Assembly: GCF_008367235.1 (NCBI RefSeq)
Contig: NZ_VTZS01000003.1
Coordinates: 496,001 to 560,000, forward strand
From: Pareuzebyella sediminis
Lineage (GTDB): Bacteria > Bacteroidota > Bacteroidia > Flavobacteriales > Flavobacteriaceae
DNA: 64,000 nucleotides
Reading direction: 5' to 3'
This document shows, one piece after another, positions 1 through 8,212 of this stretch (its first letter is position 1; each line of letters opens with the position of its first letter). Made by a program: the position numbers and the translations under genes. A model generated the notes under the pieces. It was not told the origin of the DNA, made no database searches, and was given only the letters and a program-made list of their open reading frames with translations.

Positions 1-691
1 ATAGTTCCCGGCCCATTAATAATGGTGAATTTGCGCAAATAGCCAAAATAGGACCGGAAATGGCCTGTGCCCAATTATAACTATTGGCAAAATCATTAAC
101 ATCAATTTGTAAATGGCCTTGAAAACTGGTATTACATCCTTCAAAAAGAATGGAATCGTGACGCAAATTAAGCTCATCCACCCCTTTGATATGCAGTTCA
201 AGATTATCACCGCGTACTTCACGAATGGTTTCATCAAGTACCTTATACCGTTCTATAGGCGTCATGTAATTCTTTTTCAAGTGCCGTGAATCGATACTTG
301 GCAAAATACCGGTGAGTACTACCTTTAGACCATATTTGGCCGCCTCTGTTCGGGCCTTGCCCATCAAATAGTCCAGATGGGCGTGCATTTTAGAGAAGCA
401 TTCTCCTGAAAGCGATAAGGGTTCCAGGTTTGCTTCCAAATTATAGCGTGCAAGCTCGGTGGTAAAAAACCGGCCATCAAGACCTTTTAAGACTTCAACC
501 GCTAGTTCAGCCGGCTCCCATGTCTCGTTAACAAGACAAAATTCCTGTTCCGCACCTATTCGAATAGGGGAACTCTCAAACATATTTTGGTCCGACATAC
601 GTTGTAAGGCCTCGAGATCATCTAATAAATGCTTTAGATATTCAGCCTTTGCAGTACTTCCCTTTAGCTTTTTTACACTATGTTCGCCCAC
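1..691 (-). CDS. GCS2-type carboxylate-amine/glutamate-cysteine ligase, N-terminal part (cut by window edge)
   Basis: The frame stays open to the window edge, so only the N-terminal ~230 residues are present. They read as a glutamate-cysteine ligase family 2 (GCS2/YbdK-like) domain: an early RIGAEQEFCLVNE segment, then FTTELARYNLEANLEP, LTGILPS, MTPIERY and HIKGVDELNL, and near the edge SFQGHLQI and NWAQAISGPILAICANSPLL. Proteins of this type form an amide bond between glutamate or another carboxylate and an amine using ATP; in flavobacteria they are often long and carry C-terminal CBS domains, which cannot be seen here. No ATG precedes the domain after the in-frame stop; I chose the GTG at 691, which gives a start similar to family members as I remember them. 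A TTG further up (about 756) is the alternative. The gene is divergent from rnpA. Family assignment is firm; the exact substrate is unknown. Confidence 0.8.
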   Translation of the reverse strand, partial: MGEHSVKKLKGSTAKAEYLKHLLDDLEALQRMSDQNMFESSPIRIGAEQEFCLVNETWEPAELAVEVLKGLDGRFFTTELARYNLEANLEPLSLSGECFSKMHAHLDYLMGKARTEAAKYGLKVVLTGILPSIDSRHLKKNYMTPIERYKVLDETIREVRGDNLELHIKGVDELNLRHDSILFEGCNTSFQGHLQIDVNDFANSYNWAQAISGPILAICANSPLLMGREL

Positions 692-942
692 ATTGAAGTT
701 CTTAGCCTCACACCAAAAACTCTTGGCATGAACGTCGAAGATAGCTCTGGACAACAAAAATAACTATGACAAAAATCATACGCTATACCCACTTGGCCAT
801 AATACCAAAATCTACCCCTACAGCTCCCATTTAAAGCATCTTAATAGGTCTATACTGGGCCAAAGCTCATTCAAACAAAGGAAATAGAAGCTTTAAGCAG
901 GATATTTGCGCATTATCAAAACGAACCAAGGCAATCATTAGC

Positions 943-950
943 TAAATTTG
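943..950 (+). promoter_or_regulatory. Bacteroidota -7 box candidate for rnpA
   Basis: TAAATTTG fits the TAnnTTTG -7 consensus and ends only 5 bases before the rnpA ATG, which would give a leaderless or almost leaderless transcript. No TTG lies 17-19 bases upstream, so the call rests on the -7 box alone. Confidence 0.35.
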
Positions 951-955
951 CCACC

Positions 956-1333
956 ATGCGGTATGCATTTCCAAAAAAAGAAAAACTTAAAAGCAAAAAG
1001 TTGATCGACCTTCTATTTGAAGAGGGAAAATCGGTGTCAGTCTACCCGATAAAGCTCATTTACCTTCGTACGGCTTTACCAGAAAACGTTAGAATTCAGG
1101 CAGGTGTGACTGTATCAAAAAAAAACTTTAAAAGTGCTGTAAGACGAAATCGTATCAAACGATTACTTCGAGAAAGTTACCGGCTTAACAAAGGTCAGGT
1201 TTTTAACAATAGTGATGATACTTTTGCGTTTCTATTTTTATATCTTGGGAAAGAGATGCCGAATTTCGGTGAAATAGCCCCGAAAATGGTAGAACTCCTC
1301 CATAAATTTTTAGTCAAAGAGAAAACTCATTAA
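956..1333 (+). CDS. rnpA: Ribonuclease P protein component
   Basis: A 125-residue basic protein that assists the catalytic RNA of RNase P in removing 5' leaders from pre-tRNAs. It begins with the family's FPKKEKLKSKK motif (residues 5-15) and has the RNR-type signature VSKKNFKSAVRRNRIKRLLRE (about residues 53-73), the RNA-binding arginine/lysine helix. The length is normal for RnpA. rpmH, its usual upstream neighbour in many phyla, is not present. The S41 protease gene follows 63 bases downstream in the same direction. The ATG at 956 gives the standard N-terminus. Confidence 0.95.
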   Translation: MRYAFPKKEKLKSKKLIDLLFEEGKSVSVYPIKLIYLRTALPENVRIQAGVTVSKKNFKSAVRRNRIKRLLRESYRLNKGQVFNNSDDTFAFLFLYLGKEMPNFGEIAPKMVELLHKFLVKEKTH

Positions 1334-1396
1334 GATTCCTTTTTATACTTTTTTTGAAAGACCAAAAAGGAAACCTATCAAACCTGTTCACTACAC

Positions 1397-3028
1397 ATGA
1401 AAAAAGTTTTAGGAAAGAAAATTATAGTCCCGGTCTTTGCTTTAGCAGTATTGATTATTGGGAGTGGTTTCGCCAAAAGTGATTTTTTCGAAATTGCCAA
1501 GCAAATAGAAATTTTTACCACTCTTTTCAAAGAGCTGAACATGAATTATGTAGACGAAACAAACCCAGCGGAGCTTATGGATACCGCCATCAAGAACATG
1601 CTCGATGATTTAGACCCCTACACGAAATTCCTGAACGAACAAGATGTAGAGAGCTATCGTATCAACAATGCAGGCGAATATTCAGGTATTGGTGCCCTCG
1701 TGCGCTCTTATGAAGATCGATTATTGATTGTGGAACCTTATAAGGGCTATCCGGCCGATAAAGCTGGACTTAAAGCCGGAGATGAGATTTTGAAAATTGG
1801 CACCATTGATATTGCCGATTTTGAAGATAATGCCAGCGAGCTTCTCAAGGGAGCTAATGACACCTCCATAGACGTTACTTATACAAGGCGTGGCGAAACA
1901 AAAAAAGCAACGATAACACGTGGTGCCGTTGAAGTAGATGCGGTACCCTTCTATAAAATGATAGACGAAAACACCGGTTATATTGTGCTTTCGAAATTCA
2001 ATGCCAAGGCCTCAAGCCAAACAAAAGAAGCCCTTATAGACCTGAAGGACAAAGGAGCGAAAAAAATAGTTTTAGATCTTCGGGACAATCCCGGTGGGCT
2101 ATTATCCGAAGCTATTAATGTTACCAATCTTTTTATAGACAAGGGAGAGCTTATCGTCACTACCAAGTCGAAGGTAAAAAAGTTCAATAGTGAGTACCGA
2201 ACTCGGAATAAACCCGTGGATACAGAGATTCCGTTGGTAGTTTTGATCAATGGGGGCAGCGCCTCTGCTAGCGAAATCGTTTCAGGTGGACTTCAAGATT
2301 TAGACCGGGCTGTGGTTATGGGAGCGCGTAGTTTCGGAAAAGGGCTGGTACAACGCCCTTTGAAATTGACCTATGGCACACAATTAAAGGTTACAATCAG
2401 TCGCTATTATACGCCATCCGGAAGGTGCATACAATCTTTGGATTACTGGAACCGCGACGAATTCGGCAATGCCGTCAAAAACACCGTATATAACGATTTT
2501 ACTACCCGAAACGGCCGCAAGGTGCAAGATGGGGGCGGGGTACTACCTGACGTTGAAATCACTACGGCCAAAGCAAACGAGTTTACAACAGCCCTCTTGA
2601 ACGATAATATTATTTTCGACTACGCGACAGACTATTACTACAATAATAAACTTCAAGATGTAGACAACTTCACCTTTTCCGATAGCGATTACCAAAATTT
2701 TAAGAGCTTCGTCTCAAAGAGTAATTTCTCTTTCGAAACTAAGACTGAAAAAGCTTTAAAAGCGGCTATGACAGACCGTGAAGAGGTCGTTTTAAATGAT
2801 GCCATAGAAAATGATTTCAAAACTCTTTTATTGGATATTGAAAAAAGTAAACAGGCTGCCTTGACTACATATCAAAGACAGATCCAAAATAAACTGGAAG
2901 ACGAGATTATTAAACGTTATTTTTATCGTGAAGGGTTGTACCTTTATTACTTACATCACGACGAAGCCATTTTAGCGGCTACCGAACTTTTAGGCAACAA
3001 TCAGAAATACAACAGTATTTTACAATAA
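1397..3028 (+). CDS. S41 family C-terminal processing peptidase (CtpA/Prc-like)
   Basis: 543 residues. An N-terminal hydrophobic segment (about 8-26) is a signal peptide or signal anchor, so the enzyme acts in the periplasm. A PDZ domain follows (about 95-175, with YPADKAGLKAGDEILKIG) and then the S41 catalytic domain: the VLDLRDNPGG strand (226-234), the serine-rich nucleophile motif GGSASASEI (286-294) and the general-base lysine in SFGKG (K315). After about 400 comes a flavobacterial extension rich in charged residues. Such proteases cut C-termini of periplasmic proteins and are widely conserved in Bacteroidota, where a copy beside rnpA is common. Substrates cannot be told from sequence. 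Confidence 0.93.
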   Translation: MKKVLGKKIIVPVFALAVLIIGSGFAKSDFFEIAKQIEIFTTLFKELNMNYVDETNPAELMDTAIKNMLDDLDPYTKFLNEQDVESYRINNAGEYSGIGALVRSYEDRLLIVEPYKGYPADKAGLKAGDEILKIGTIDIADFEDNASELLKGANDTSIDVTYTRRGETKKATITRGAVEVDAVPFYKMIDENTGYIVLSKFNAKASSQTKEALIDLKDKGAKKIVLDLRDNPGGLLSEAINVTNLFIDKGELIVTTKSKVKKFNSEYRTRNKPVDTEIPLVVLINGGSASASEIVSGGLQDLDRAVVMGARSFGKGLVQRPLKLTYGTQLKVTISRYYTPSGRCIQSLDYWNRDEFGNAVKNTVYNDFTTRNGRKVQDGGGVLPDVEITTAKANEFTTALLNDNIIFDYATDYYYNNKLQDVDNFTFSDSDYQNFKSFVSKSNFSFETKTEKALKAAMTDREEVVLNDAIENDFKTLLLDIEKSKQAALTTYQRQIQNKLEDEIIKRYFYREGLYLYYLHHDEAILAATELLGNNQKYNSILQ

Positions 3029-3230
3029 TTTTGATTTCTAAATCAGCCATTTTTGGTCAAAAAAATCCAAAGCATACGTATTACCTTTTTTTAGTTAGCC
3101 TTTAGGCCCGAGCCAAATATCGGACTGCAAAATTATGAACTCCACAACGGTATTTTAGCTATTGCCCAAGTGGACATTCATTGTAGTATACACAAAAGTT
3201 TGATCCACAATTTTAAAAATTCATATATTA

Positions 3231-3246
3231 ATCGTATTATTGCAAT
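3231..3246. promoter_or_regulatory. ArsR-type operator candidate upstream of arsR
   Basis: ATCGTATTATTGCAAT is an imperfect dyad 14 bases before the arsR start. A close relative, ATCGTAATATCGCAAT, lies before the next gene at 3609-3624. The spaced repetition before successive genes of an ArsR-controlled operon suggests a regulator-binding site (inference). Confidence 0.5.
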
Positions 3247-3260
3247 GAAACAATGAATGT

Positions 3261-3590
3261 ATGGGTCTATCCAAAACAGAAATTTTTACCGATCGACAAA
3301 ACCAAATCGCTTTGTTCGGAAAGGTCTTCGGTCACCCGGCCAGAGTAGCCATTATGGACTATTTGTTCAAGATCCAGGCCTGTGTTTGCGGTGACCTTGT
3401 CAACGAAATCGGATTGGCACAGCCCACAATTTCCCAACATCTAAAAGAATTGAAACATTTGGGTTTAATAAAAGGCAATGTTGAGGGTACCAGCGTCTGT
3501 TATTGTATCGATCACGAAAATTGGATGCATATGAAAAAATTAATGATTGGGTTTCTAGATCAGGACATACTTTCGGAAAGCTGTTGTTAA
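3261..3590 (+). CDS. arsR: ArsR/SmtB family arsenic-responsive repressor
   Basis: 109 residues with one winged helix-turn-helix. The FGHPARVAIMDYL segment (23-35) and recognition helix QPTISQHLKELKHLGLIKG (54-72) are typical of ArsR. The CVCGDLV motif (C41, C43) matches the classical ArsR As(III)/Sb(III) site; further pairs occur at C80/C82 and at the extreme C-terminus (C108, C109). By family knowledge the dimer represses its own operon until arsenite binds the cysteines. It heads a three-gene run with DUF6428 and an ArsC-like phosphatase, which supports the arsenic role. Operator-like dyads precede this gene and the next. Confidence 0.9.
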   Translation: MGLSKTEIFTDRQNQIALFGKVFGHPARVAIMDYLFKIQACVCGDLVNEIGLAQPTISQHLKELKHLGLIKGNVEGTSVCYCIDHENWMHMKKLMIGFLDQDILSESCC

Positions 3591-3608
3591 AAAAATTTAA
3601 TAAAATTA

Positions 3609-3624
3609 ATCGTAATATCGCAAT
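3609..3624. promoter_or_regulatory. Second ArsR-type operator candidate, before the DUF6428 gene
   Basis: ATCGTAATATCGCAAT differs from the site at 3231-3246 at only two positions and lies 12 bases before the DUF6428 start. The central AATAT and the flanking AT..G/C..AT are symmetric. This suggests an internal operator, possibly with its own promoter. Confidence 0.5.
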
Positions 3625-3636
3625 AAACAAATCAAT

Positions 3637-4104
3637 ATGAAATTATCAAAGGTAAAATCGGTACTTGGGCAACTGGAAACCATTTCTTTTAAACTACCAA
3701 ACGGAGATTTGGTGCCCGAACACTTTCATGTCACCGAAATTGGCAAAATAACAAAGCATTTTATTGACTGTGGAGGTAAAATTCGAAATGAAGAAGTTGT
3801 AAATTTTCAATTATGGGATGCCAATGATTATAATCATAGACTGCATCCGGAAAAACTAATCCATATTATTAATTTATCGGAGAGTGCACTGAACATCGAA
3901 GATTTAGATATCGAAGTTGAGTATCAAGGGCAGACTATTCAAAAGTTTGCGCTTGATTTCGATGGAGTGTATTTTTTGCTTACTCCGAAACAGACCGATT
4001 GCTTGGCCAAGGACCAATGTGGGGTTGACCCGGAAAAACCGAATTTAAAATTGGCTGAAGCCCAGAAAGCTTCTTATTGTGAGCCCAATAGCGGATGTTG
4101 CTAA
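3637..4104 (+). CDS. DUF6428 family protein of the arsenic operon
   Basis: 155 residues matching the DUF6428 family as I remember it (start SKVKSVLGQLETISFKLPNG; the HFHVTEIG segment at about 29-36). The function is unknown; homologues sit in ars operons of Bacteroidota between arsR and an ArsC-like gene, as here. The C-terminus is cysteine-rich (C in TDCLAKDQCGV, YCEPNSGCC) and ends in a vicinal CC pair, as ArsR does, which could bind As(III) (inference). No signal peptide or membrane segment, so probably cytoplasmic. The gene follows arsR by 46 bases, and that gap holds the second operator-like dyad. Confidence 0.8.
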   Translation: MKLSKVKSVLGQLETISFKLPNGDLVPEHFHVTEIGKITKHFIDCGGKIRNEEVVNFQLWDANDYNHRLHPEKLIHIINLSESALNIEDLDIEVEYQGQTIQKFALDFDGVYFLLTPKQTDCLAKDQCGVDPEKPNLKLAEAQKASYCEPNSGCC

Positions 4105-4125
4105 CATGAATACAAATCAAATATC

Positions 4126-4743
4126 ATGGTGTATCCCAAACTCGACAGATTGATTTCGACCCTAGCCGAAGCAACACTGTCTGCGCCAAGGAAAAAAGTA
4201 CTACAGCCTTTGGTCGAATTCATTCAAAAAAAAGTTGACCAGCAAGAAGAAATTCGCCTAAATTTCATTTGCACACACAATTCCCGTAGAAGCCATTTGG
4301 CTCAAGTGTGGGCGCAAACAATGGCGCACCATTTCTCCGTCCATAACTGCTTTTGTTACTCAGGAGGAACAGAAGCAACGGCACTATTTCCAACAGTTGT
4401 CGAGACCCTACAGCAATCCGGATTTGAAATATCTATGCTTTCGAATACTAACAATCCGATCTATGCAATAAAGTATTCGGGCAACAGTTCCCCTATAATT
4501 GGGTTTTCAAAAAAATGGGATGCTTTTTTTAATCCTCGATTGGCATTCGCGGCTATCATGACCTGCTCCCAAGCCGATGAAGGCTGCCCTTTTATTACGG
4601 GAGCCGAAAAACGGATTCCAATCACCTACGATGACCCCAAGGCATTTGACCACACCCCACAACAAGCAGCTAAATATAGGGAACGCAGTTTACAAATCGC
4701 CTTGGAAATGCACTATGTATTTAATCAAATTAAGTTAAAATAG
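4126..4743 (+). CDS. Arsenate reductase / low-molecular-weight protein-tyrosine-phosphatase-like
   Basis: 205 residues. The phosphatase P-loop C-x5-R-S is seen as CTHNSRRS (C49 to S56) after a hydrophobic strand, and YDDP (168-171) gives the usual acidic residue. C147 and C154 (TCSQADEGC) correspond to the extra cysteines that carry the disulfide cascade in thioredoxin-coupled ArsC. Such enzymes reduce As(V) to As(III). About 45 N-terminal residues precede the domain, as in the Bacteroidota subgroup. It is the third gene of the ars run. No ArsB or Acr3 arsenite pump follows, so the product would need an exporter encoded elsewhere. Confidence 0.88.
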   Translation: MVYPKLDRLISTLAEATLSAPRKKVLQPLVEFIQKKVDQQEEIRLNFICTHNSRRSHLAQVWAQTMAHHFSVHNCFCYSGGTEATALFPTVVETLQQSGFEISMLSNTNNPIYAIKYSGNSSPIIGFSKKWDAFFNPRLAFAAIMTCSQADEGCPFITGAEKRIPITYDDPKAFDHTPQQAAKYRERSLQIALEMHYVFNQIKLK

Positions 4744-5127
4744 TGGCTGCTAAAAAATAGTGGCGCAGGCGGAGGATATTGTCCTTCGACTTTTCCTGAG
4801 ACCATAAACGACCCGAATAGCGGAACCAATCGCCATCTGGGTCACTTACATGATATAACCCCCTTCAGTCTAGGTAAATTATGGCTTGATTCCGTACGTT
4901 TTCAGTAAGATAATGGTGCCCTCTTGAAAACAGGATTGTATGTGCAAATTCCAATGGGTATGGTTCTCAGCGCTATCCCCGTATATTTCTATTTCACCGT
5001 CATAATTGTCACCGGATTTTTGCGGCAAGGTCCGCAGCTGTGTCATATGATATGATAAGACGCCTTCGATAGCCTTGGCCGTAACTGGCAATAATTTTGA
5101 ATTGGCACAGCAGTCGGTATTCCTGTT
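4730..5127 (-). pseudogene. Possible frameshifted gene remnant in the 4744-5248 gap
   Basis: On the minus strand one frame, open from 5127 to a stop at 4879, reads as protein-like sequence (KLLPVTAKAIEGVLSYH, GEIEIYGDSAENHTHWNLHI). A second frame takes over around 4895-4865 and continues to 4730 (LKGLYHVSDPDGDWFRYSG, then WSQEKSKDNILRLRHYF). Joined by one frameshift these would make about 120 residues. I do not recognise the family, and no good start codon is visible. The end overlaps the arsC stop. The rest of the gap up to 5248 shows nothing else I can name. A remnant is a guess from composition only. Confidence 0.3.
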
Positions 5128-5248
5128 TTAAATTGAACTTAGGGAAGGTCTTCGATCTGGCTTATTGTTTAATACAAGAAAGTATCGCGCTGAATAATGA
5201 TTATATTTAAAAAGTAAGGAAGATCATAATTTTTGTCCAAAGGAATTT

Positions 5249-5989
5249 ATGAGAATTTGCATCGCACAAATCAAACCGCAGCAAGGTGATATTCAAAAAA
5301 ATATTGAACTCCATCGGAAATGGATCGAATCTGCGGTTTCCGAGCAAGCGGATTTCATTTGTTTCCCCGAGTTGTCTTTAACAGGTTACGAACCCACGCT
5401 GGCAAGGCAATTGGCAACCGATCAAAACGACACTAGACTAGAAATACTTCAACAAATAAGCCAACAAAAAAATATCGATATTGCCGTTGGTTTGCCCATA
5501 AAACGAGCGTCAAAAATCTACATTGGGATGGTTATCTTTCATGCAAACCGCCCTAAAGAGACCTATTTGAAGCAAAGACTACATGCCGACGAGCTGCCCT
5601 TCTTTATGGCCGGAAAAGAACAGCTGCTTTTGAGCATCAACGATACGTTAATAGCTCCCGCAATCTGTTATGAGTCTTTGTTGTTCGAGCATGCCGAAAA
5701 TGCAAAAAATCTTGGCGCACAAATGTACCTAGCTAGCGTAGCCAAATCTGAAAAAGGTATTAAAAAAGCGTATAGCCATTTCCCAAAAGTGGCGGCCAAA
5801 CACTCCTTGCCCATTCTAATGTCGAATTGTGTCGGGGCATGTGATAATTTTACAAGCGCTGGCCAAAGTGCAATTTGGGGTGCCGAAGGGTCTCTAAAGA
5901 AAAGCCTAGGAACCCATACCGAGGGTATTTTAATCTTTGACACCCAAACTTCTGCTGCGTTTAAAAAAGAGAAGGGTTTCAAGCTTTAA
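5249..5989 (+). CDS. Carbon-nitrogen hydrolase (nitrilase superfamily)
   Basis: 246 residues, one CN-hydrolase domain of normal length. The catalytic triad can be assigned: E41 in FPELSLTGYEP, K108 in YLKQRLHADE and C140 in PAICYESL. The superfamily hydrolyses amides or nitriles, for example N-carbamoyl or omega-amide substrates; the subgroup cannot be fixed. No signal peptide, so cytoplasmic. It stands alone, 143 bases before the SMP-30/SDR/VOC run in the same direction, and may or may not share a transcript with it. Confidence 0.88.
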   Translation: MRICIAQIKPQQGDIQKNIELHRKWIESAVSEQADFICFPELSLTGYEPTLARQLATDQNDTRLEILQQISQQKNIDIAVGLPIKRASKIYIGMVIFHANRPKETYLKQRLHADELPFFMAGKEQLLLSINDTLIAPAICYESLLFEHAENAKNLGAQMYLASVAKSEKGIKKAYSHFPKVAAKHSLPILMSNCVGACDNFTSAGQSAIWGAEGSLKKSLGTHTEGILIFDTQTSAAFKKEKGFKL

Positions 5990-6132
5990 CAGGTACGTAT
6001 TAAATCTTTTCGCCATCAGAAAAAGGATGCTTTGAATTTATAAAACAAAGGCTATAACCTGAATGCCCAAGAAAAGTGATCGGGGCATATCAATAAAAAC
6101 AATACGAATTCCGTATCTTCAGGCGAACTAAT

Positions 6133-7029
6133 TTGAATAAAGTGCCCTTACAAAAACACAAAGCAGAACTTGTACTTGATACAAAATCAATTCTTGGAGA
6201 AGGCCCCGTTTGGGATTGGAAAAAGCAAACACTTTTTTGGGTCGATATAGAAGGTCAAAAGCTACATCGACTATCTCCGACACCACAAAATCATACCGAA
6301 TGGGTTTTAGATGCAATGGTCGGAGCCGCTGTGCCTATGAAAGAAGGCAAGCTATTGTTGCCCATGGAATCGGGGTTGGTATCCTTTGATTTGGAATCCG
6401 AAGTATTAAGTACTTTACACGTGCTTGAAAACACCGACCAATCCATTCGTTTTAATGATGGAAAAGTAGGTCCCGATGGCGACTTTTGGGTAGGCACTAT
6501 GGATAAGGGTTGTGCCCCGAAAAGGGGAAATTTTTATCGGGTGGATACTGACTTCAATGCCACCTTACAAATACCGAAAACCTCCGTTTCTAATGGTATG
6601 GCTTGGTCTTCGGATAAGAAGACTCTATATTATATCGATAGTCCGACTTTTGAGGTAAGGGCTTTTGATTTTAAAAATGGCGGTATTTCGAATGCAAAAG
6701 TGGCCATACATGTGCCTAAGGATTATGGTAGCCCCGATGGAATGTGTATCGATGCCGAAGGTATGCTTTGGATTGCGCACTGGGGAGGCCTTTGTGTACG
6801 ATGTTGGAATCCTGAAACTGGTGAAGTTTTGGAAGTCGTAAAGGTAGACGCCCCACATGTGACCTCTTGTTGTTTTGGTGGTAAGGATTTAGATACACTA
6901 TATATTACTACGGCAAGAAGCGGTCTTAATGAAAAACAGCTTCTAAAATATCCATTAAGCGGGGGGCTGTTCTCTCATCGGCCGAAAGTAAAAGGCACTC
7001 CAATAACCTACTTTAAAGGCAAGTCATGA
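6133..7029 (+). CDS. SMP-30/gluconolaconase-like sugar lactonase
   Basis: 298 residues forming one six-bladed SMP-30/gluconolactonase/LRE beta-propeller. The divalent-metal ligands of the family can be placed at E23 (LGEGPVW), N154 (VSNGMAW) and D202 (GSPDGMCID). The family opens aldonolactones to aldonic acids; the sugar is unknown. The chosen start is TTG at 6133, because the next ATG is beyond residue 60, inside the fold; GTG at 6142 is an alternative. It overlaps the SDR gene by ATGA (translational coupling). A lactonase next to a sugar dehydrogenase fits an oxidative, non-phosphorylating sugar pathway. Confidence 0.9.
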   Translation: MNKVPLQKHKAELVLDTKSILGEGPVWDWKKQTLFWVDIEGQKLHRLSPTPQNHTEWVLDAMVGAAVPMKEGKLLLPMESGLVSFDLESEVLSTLHVLENTDQSIRFNDGKVGPDGDFWVGTMDKGCAPKRGNFYRVDTDFNATLQIPKTSVSNGMAWSSDKKTLYYIDSPTFEVRAFDFKNGGISNAKVAIHVPKDYGSPDGMCIDAEGMLWIAHWGGLCVRCWNPETGEVLEVVKVDAPHVTSCCFGGKDLDTLYITTARSGLNEKQLLKYPLSGGLFSHRPKVKGTPITYFKGKS

Positions 7030-7808
7030 AATATTCCGGAATTAAGAGCAAAACGGCTATCATTACTGGAGCCGGGGAAGGCATTGGTTATGCCATTGCA
7101 AAGGCATTGGCAGAAGCCGGCGCTAATGTGGTGCTCAACGACCTTGATAAACTAAAGGCGGCAAATGCAGCAAATGAAATTAGCAAATCGACCATGGGCA
7201 AATGCATTGCATTTCATGGGGATGCAGGAGATGTGGGCACCATCGAAAAAATGGTGGATTTTGCTATTGAAAAGTTCCACCAAGTCGATTTCGTAATACC
7301 CAATGCAGGAATCACCTTATTTGGTGAATTTTTAGAGTTCTCCCCAGAATCCTTTCAAAAAGTGACCCGCCTCAATATGCAGGGGGCATTTTTTTTGGTA
7401 CAATACGCGGCAAAGAAAATGATAGCACAGGGCAGTGGCGGCAAGGTCGTTCTGATGTCATCACAGGTAGGCATTCGCGCCTACCGCCACCTAACGACAT
7501 ATGCCATGACGAAAGCGGCCCTTCGTATGCTGGCCATCAACTTAGCGTACGAACTTGGTGCTTATCGAATCAATATAAATGTGGTAGCTCCAGGGGCCAC
7601 CCTAACCGAGCGCACCGAACAAGAGCAGCCCGACTATGCGGGAGTTTGGAGTAAATTAAACCCCAATGGAAGGGTTGGAAGTCCCGAAGACATCGCTAAT
7701 ACCTGTCTATTTTTGCTCTCCTCTGAAGCCGACCATATCAATGGTCAGACCATTCCAGTCGACGGGGGCTGGACTACGGCAGGAAAGTATCCGGAAGATT
7801 TGGCCTAG
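7026..7808 (+). CDS. SDR family NAD(P)-dependent oxidoreductase
   Basis: 260 residues, a classical short-chain dehydrogenase. The cofactor motif TGAGEGIG is at 14-21, PNAG at 92-95, and the catalytic residues are S145/S146, Y159 and K163 (YAMTK). The C-terminal PVDGGW is typical. It overlaps the lactonase stop by 4 bases and precedes the VOC gene by 11. A sugar or sugar-acid substrate is suggested by the lactonase, for example aldose to aldonolactone; this is inference, since SDR specificity cannot be read from these motifs. Confidence 0.92.
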   Translation: MKYSGIKSKTAIITGAGEGIGYAIAKALAEAGANVVLNDLDKLKAANAANEISKSTMGKCIAFHGDAGDVGTIEKMVDFAIEKFHQVDFVIPNAGITLFGEFLEFSPESFQKVTRLNMQGAFFLVQYAAKKMIAQGSGGKVVLMSSQVGIRAYRHLTTYAMTKAALRMLAINLAYELGAYRININVVAPGATLTERTEQEQPDYAGVWSKLNPNGRVGSPEDIANTCLFLLSSEADHINGQTIPVDGGWTTAGKYPEDLA

Positions 7809-7819
7809 TTTAAAATAAT

Positions 7820-8206
7820 ATGCTCCTCAACAAGATTCACCATATAGCGATCATTTCTTCCGATTATGAAAAATCAAAACGGTTCTTTGTCGATATCCTA
7901 GGCTTCGAAATTTTAAAAGAAACCTATAGGGAGACTCGAAAATCGTACAAGCTTGATCTGGCCTTGAACGGTGATTACCTCATCGAGCTCTTTTCTTTTC
8001 CCGAGCCTCCTAAGCGGCTTTCAAGGCCCGAGGCCCAAGGACTCCGACATCTCGCTTTTGAAGTAGATGATATTGAAGCCGTTGGTGAAAAATTGCTTGA
8101 AAAAGGTGTTGTAATAGAAGCTATAAGAACGGACGCTTCGAACGGTAAAAAATTCACCTTTTTACAAGATCCCGATGGACTTCCTCTTGAAATCTATGAG
8201 AAATAG
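7820..8206 (+). CDS. VOC family (glyoxalase I-like, YaeR/GloA2 type) protein
   Basis: 128 residues, a complete vicinal-oxygen-chelate domain. Four metal-ligand positions are kept: H8 (IHHIAI), E56 (LIELFSF), H77 (LRHLAFEVDD) and E124 (PLEIYE). The start MLLNKIHHIAII and the DPDGLPLEIYE end resemble the YaeR subgroup of E. coli, whose substrate is not firmly known. It closes the lactonase-SDR-VOC run and converges with the DUF1080 gene, 6 bases away. It might isomerise or detoxify a sugar-derived intermediate (inference). Confidence 0.88.
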   Translation: MLLNKIHHIAIISSDYEKSKRFFVDILGFEILKETYRETRKSYKLDLALNGDYLIELFSFPEPPKRLSRPEAQGLRHLAFEVDDIEAVGEKLLEKGVVIEAIRTDASNGKKFTFLQDPDGLPLEIYEK

Positions 8207-8212
8207 AAAGCC

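Noticed and set aside
459-731. Plus-strand 90-codon ORF opposite the GCS2 gene
   Set aside because: The minus strand has clear GCS2 motifs throughout this stretch; the plus ORF is a shadow.
692-955. A possible rpmH gene upstream of rnpA
   Set aside because: No short basic L34-like frame is present on either strand in this gap.
1336-1372. Hairpin TTCCTTTTT/AAAAAGGAA after rnpA as a terminator
   Set aside because: The 9-bp stem is almost all A-T with a 19-base loop and no following T-run. The S41 gene follows at once, so it may be read through.
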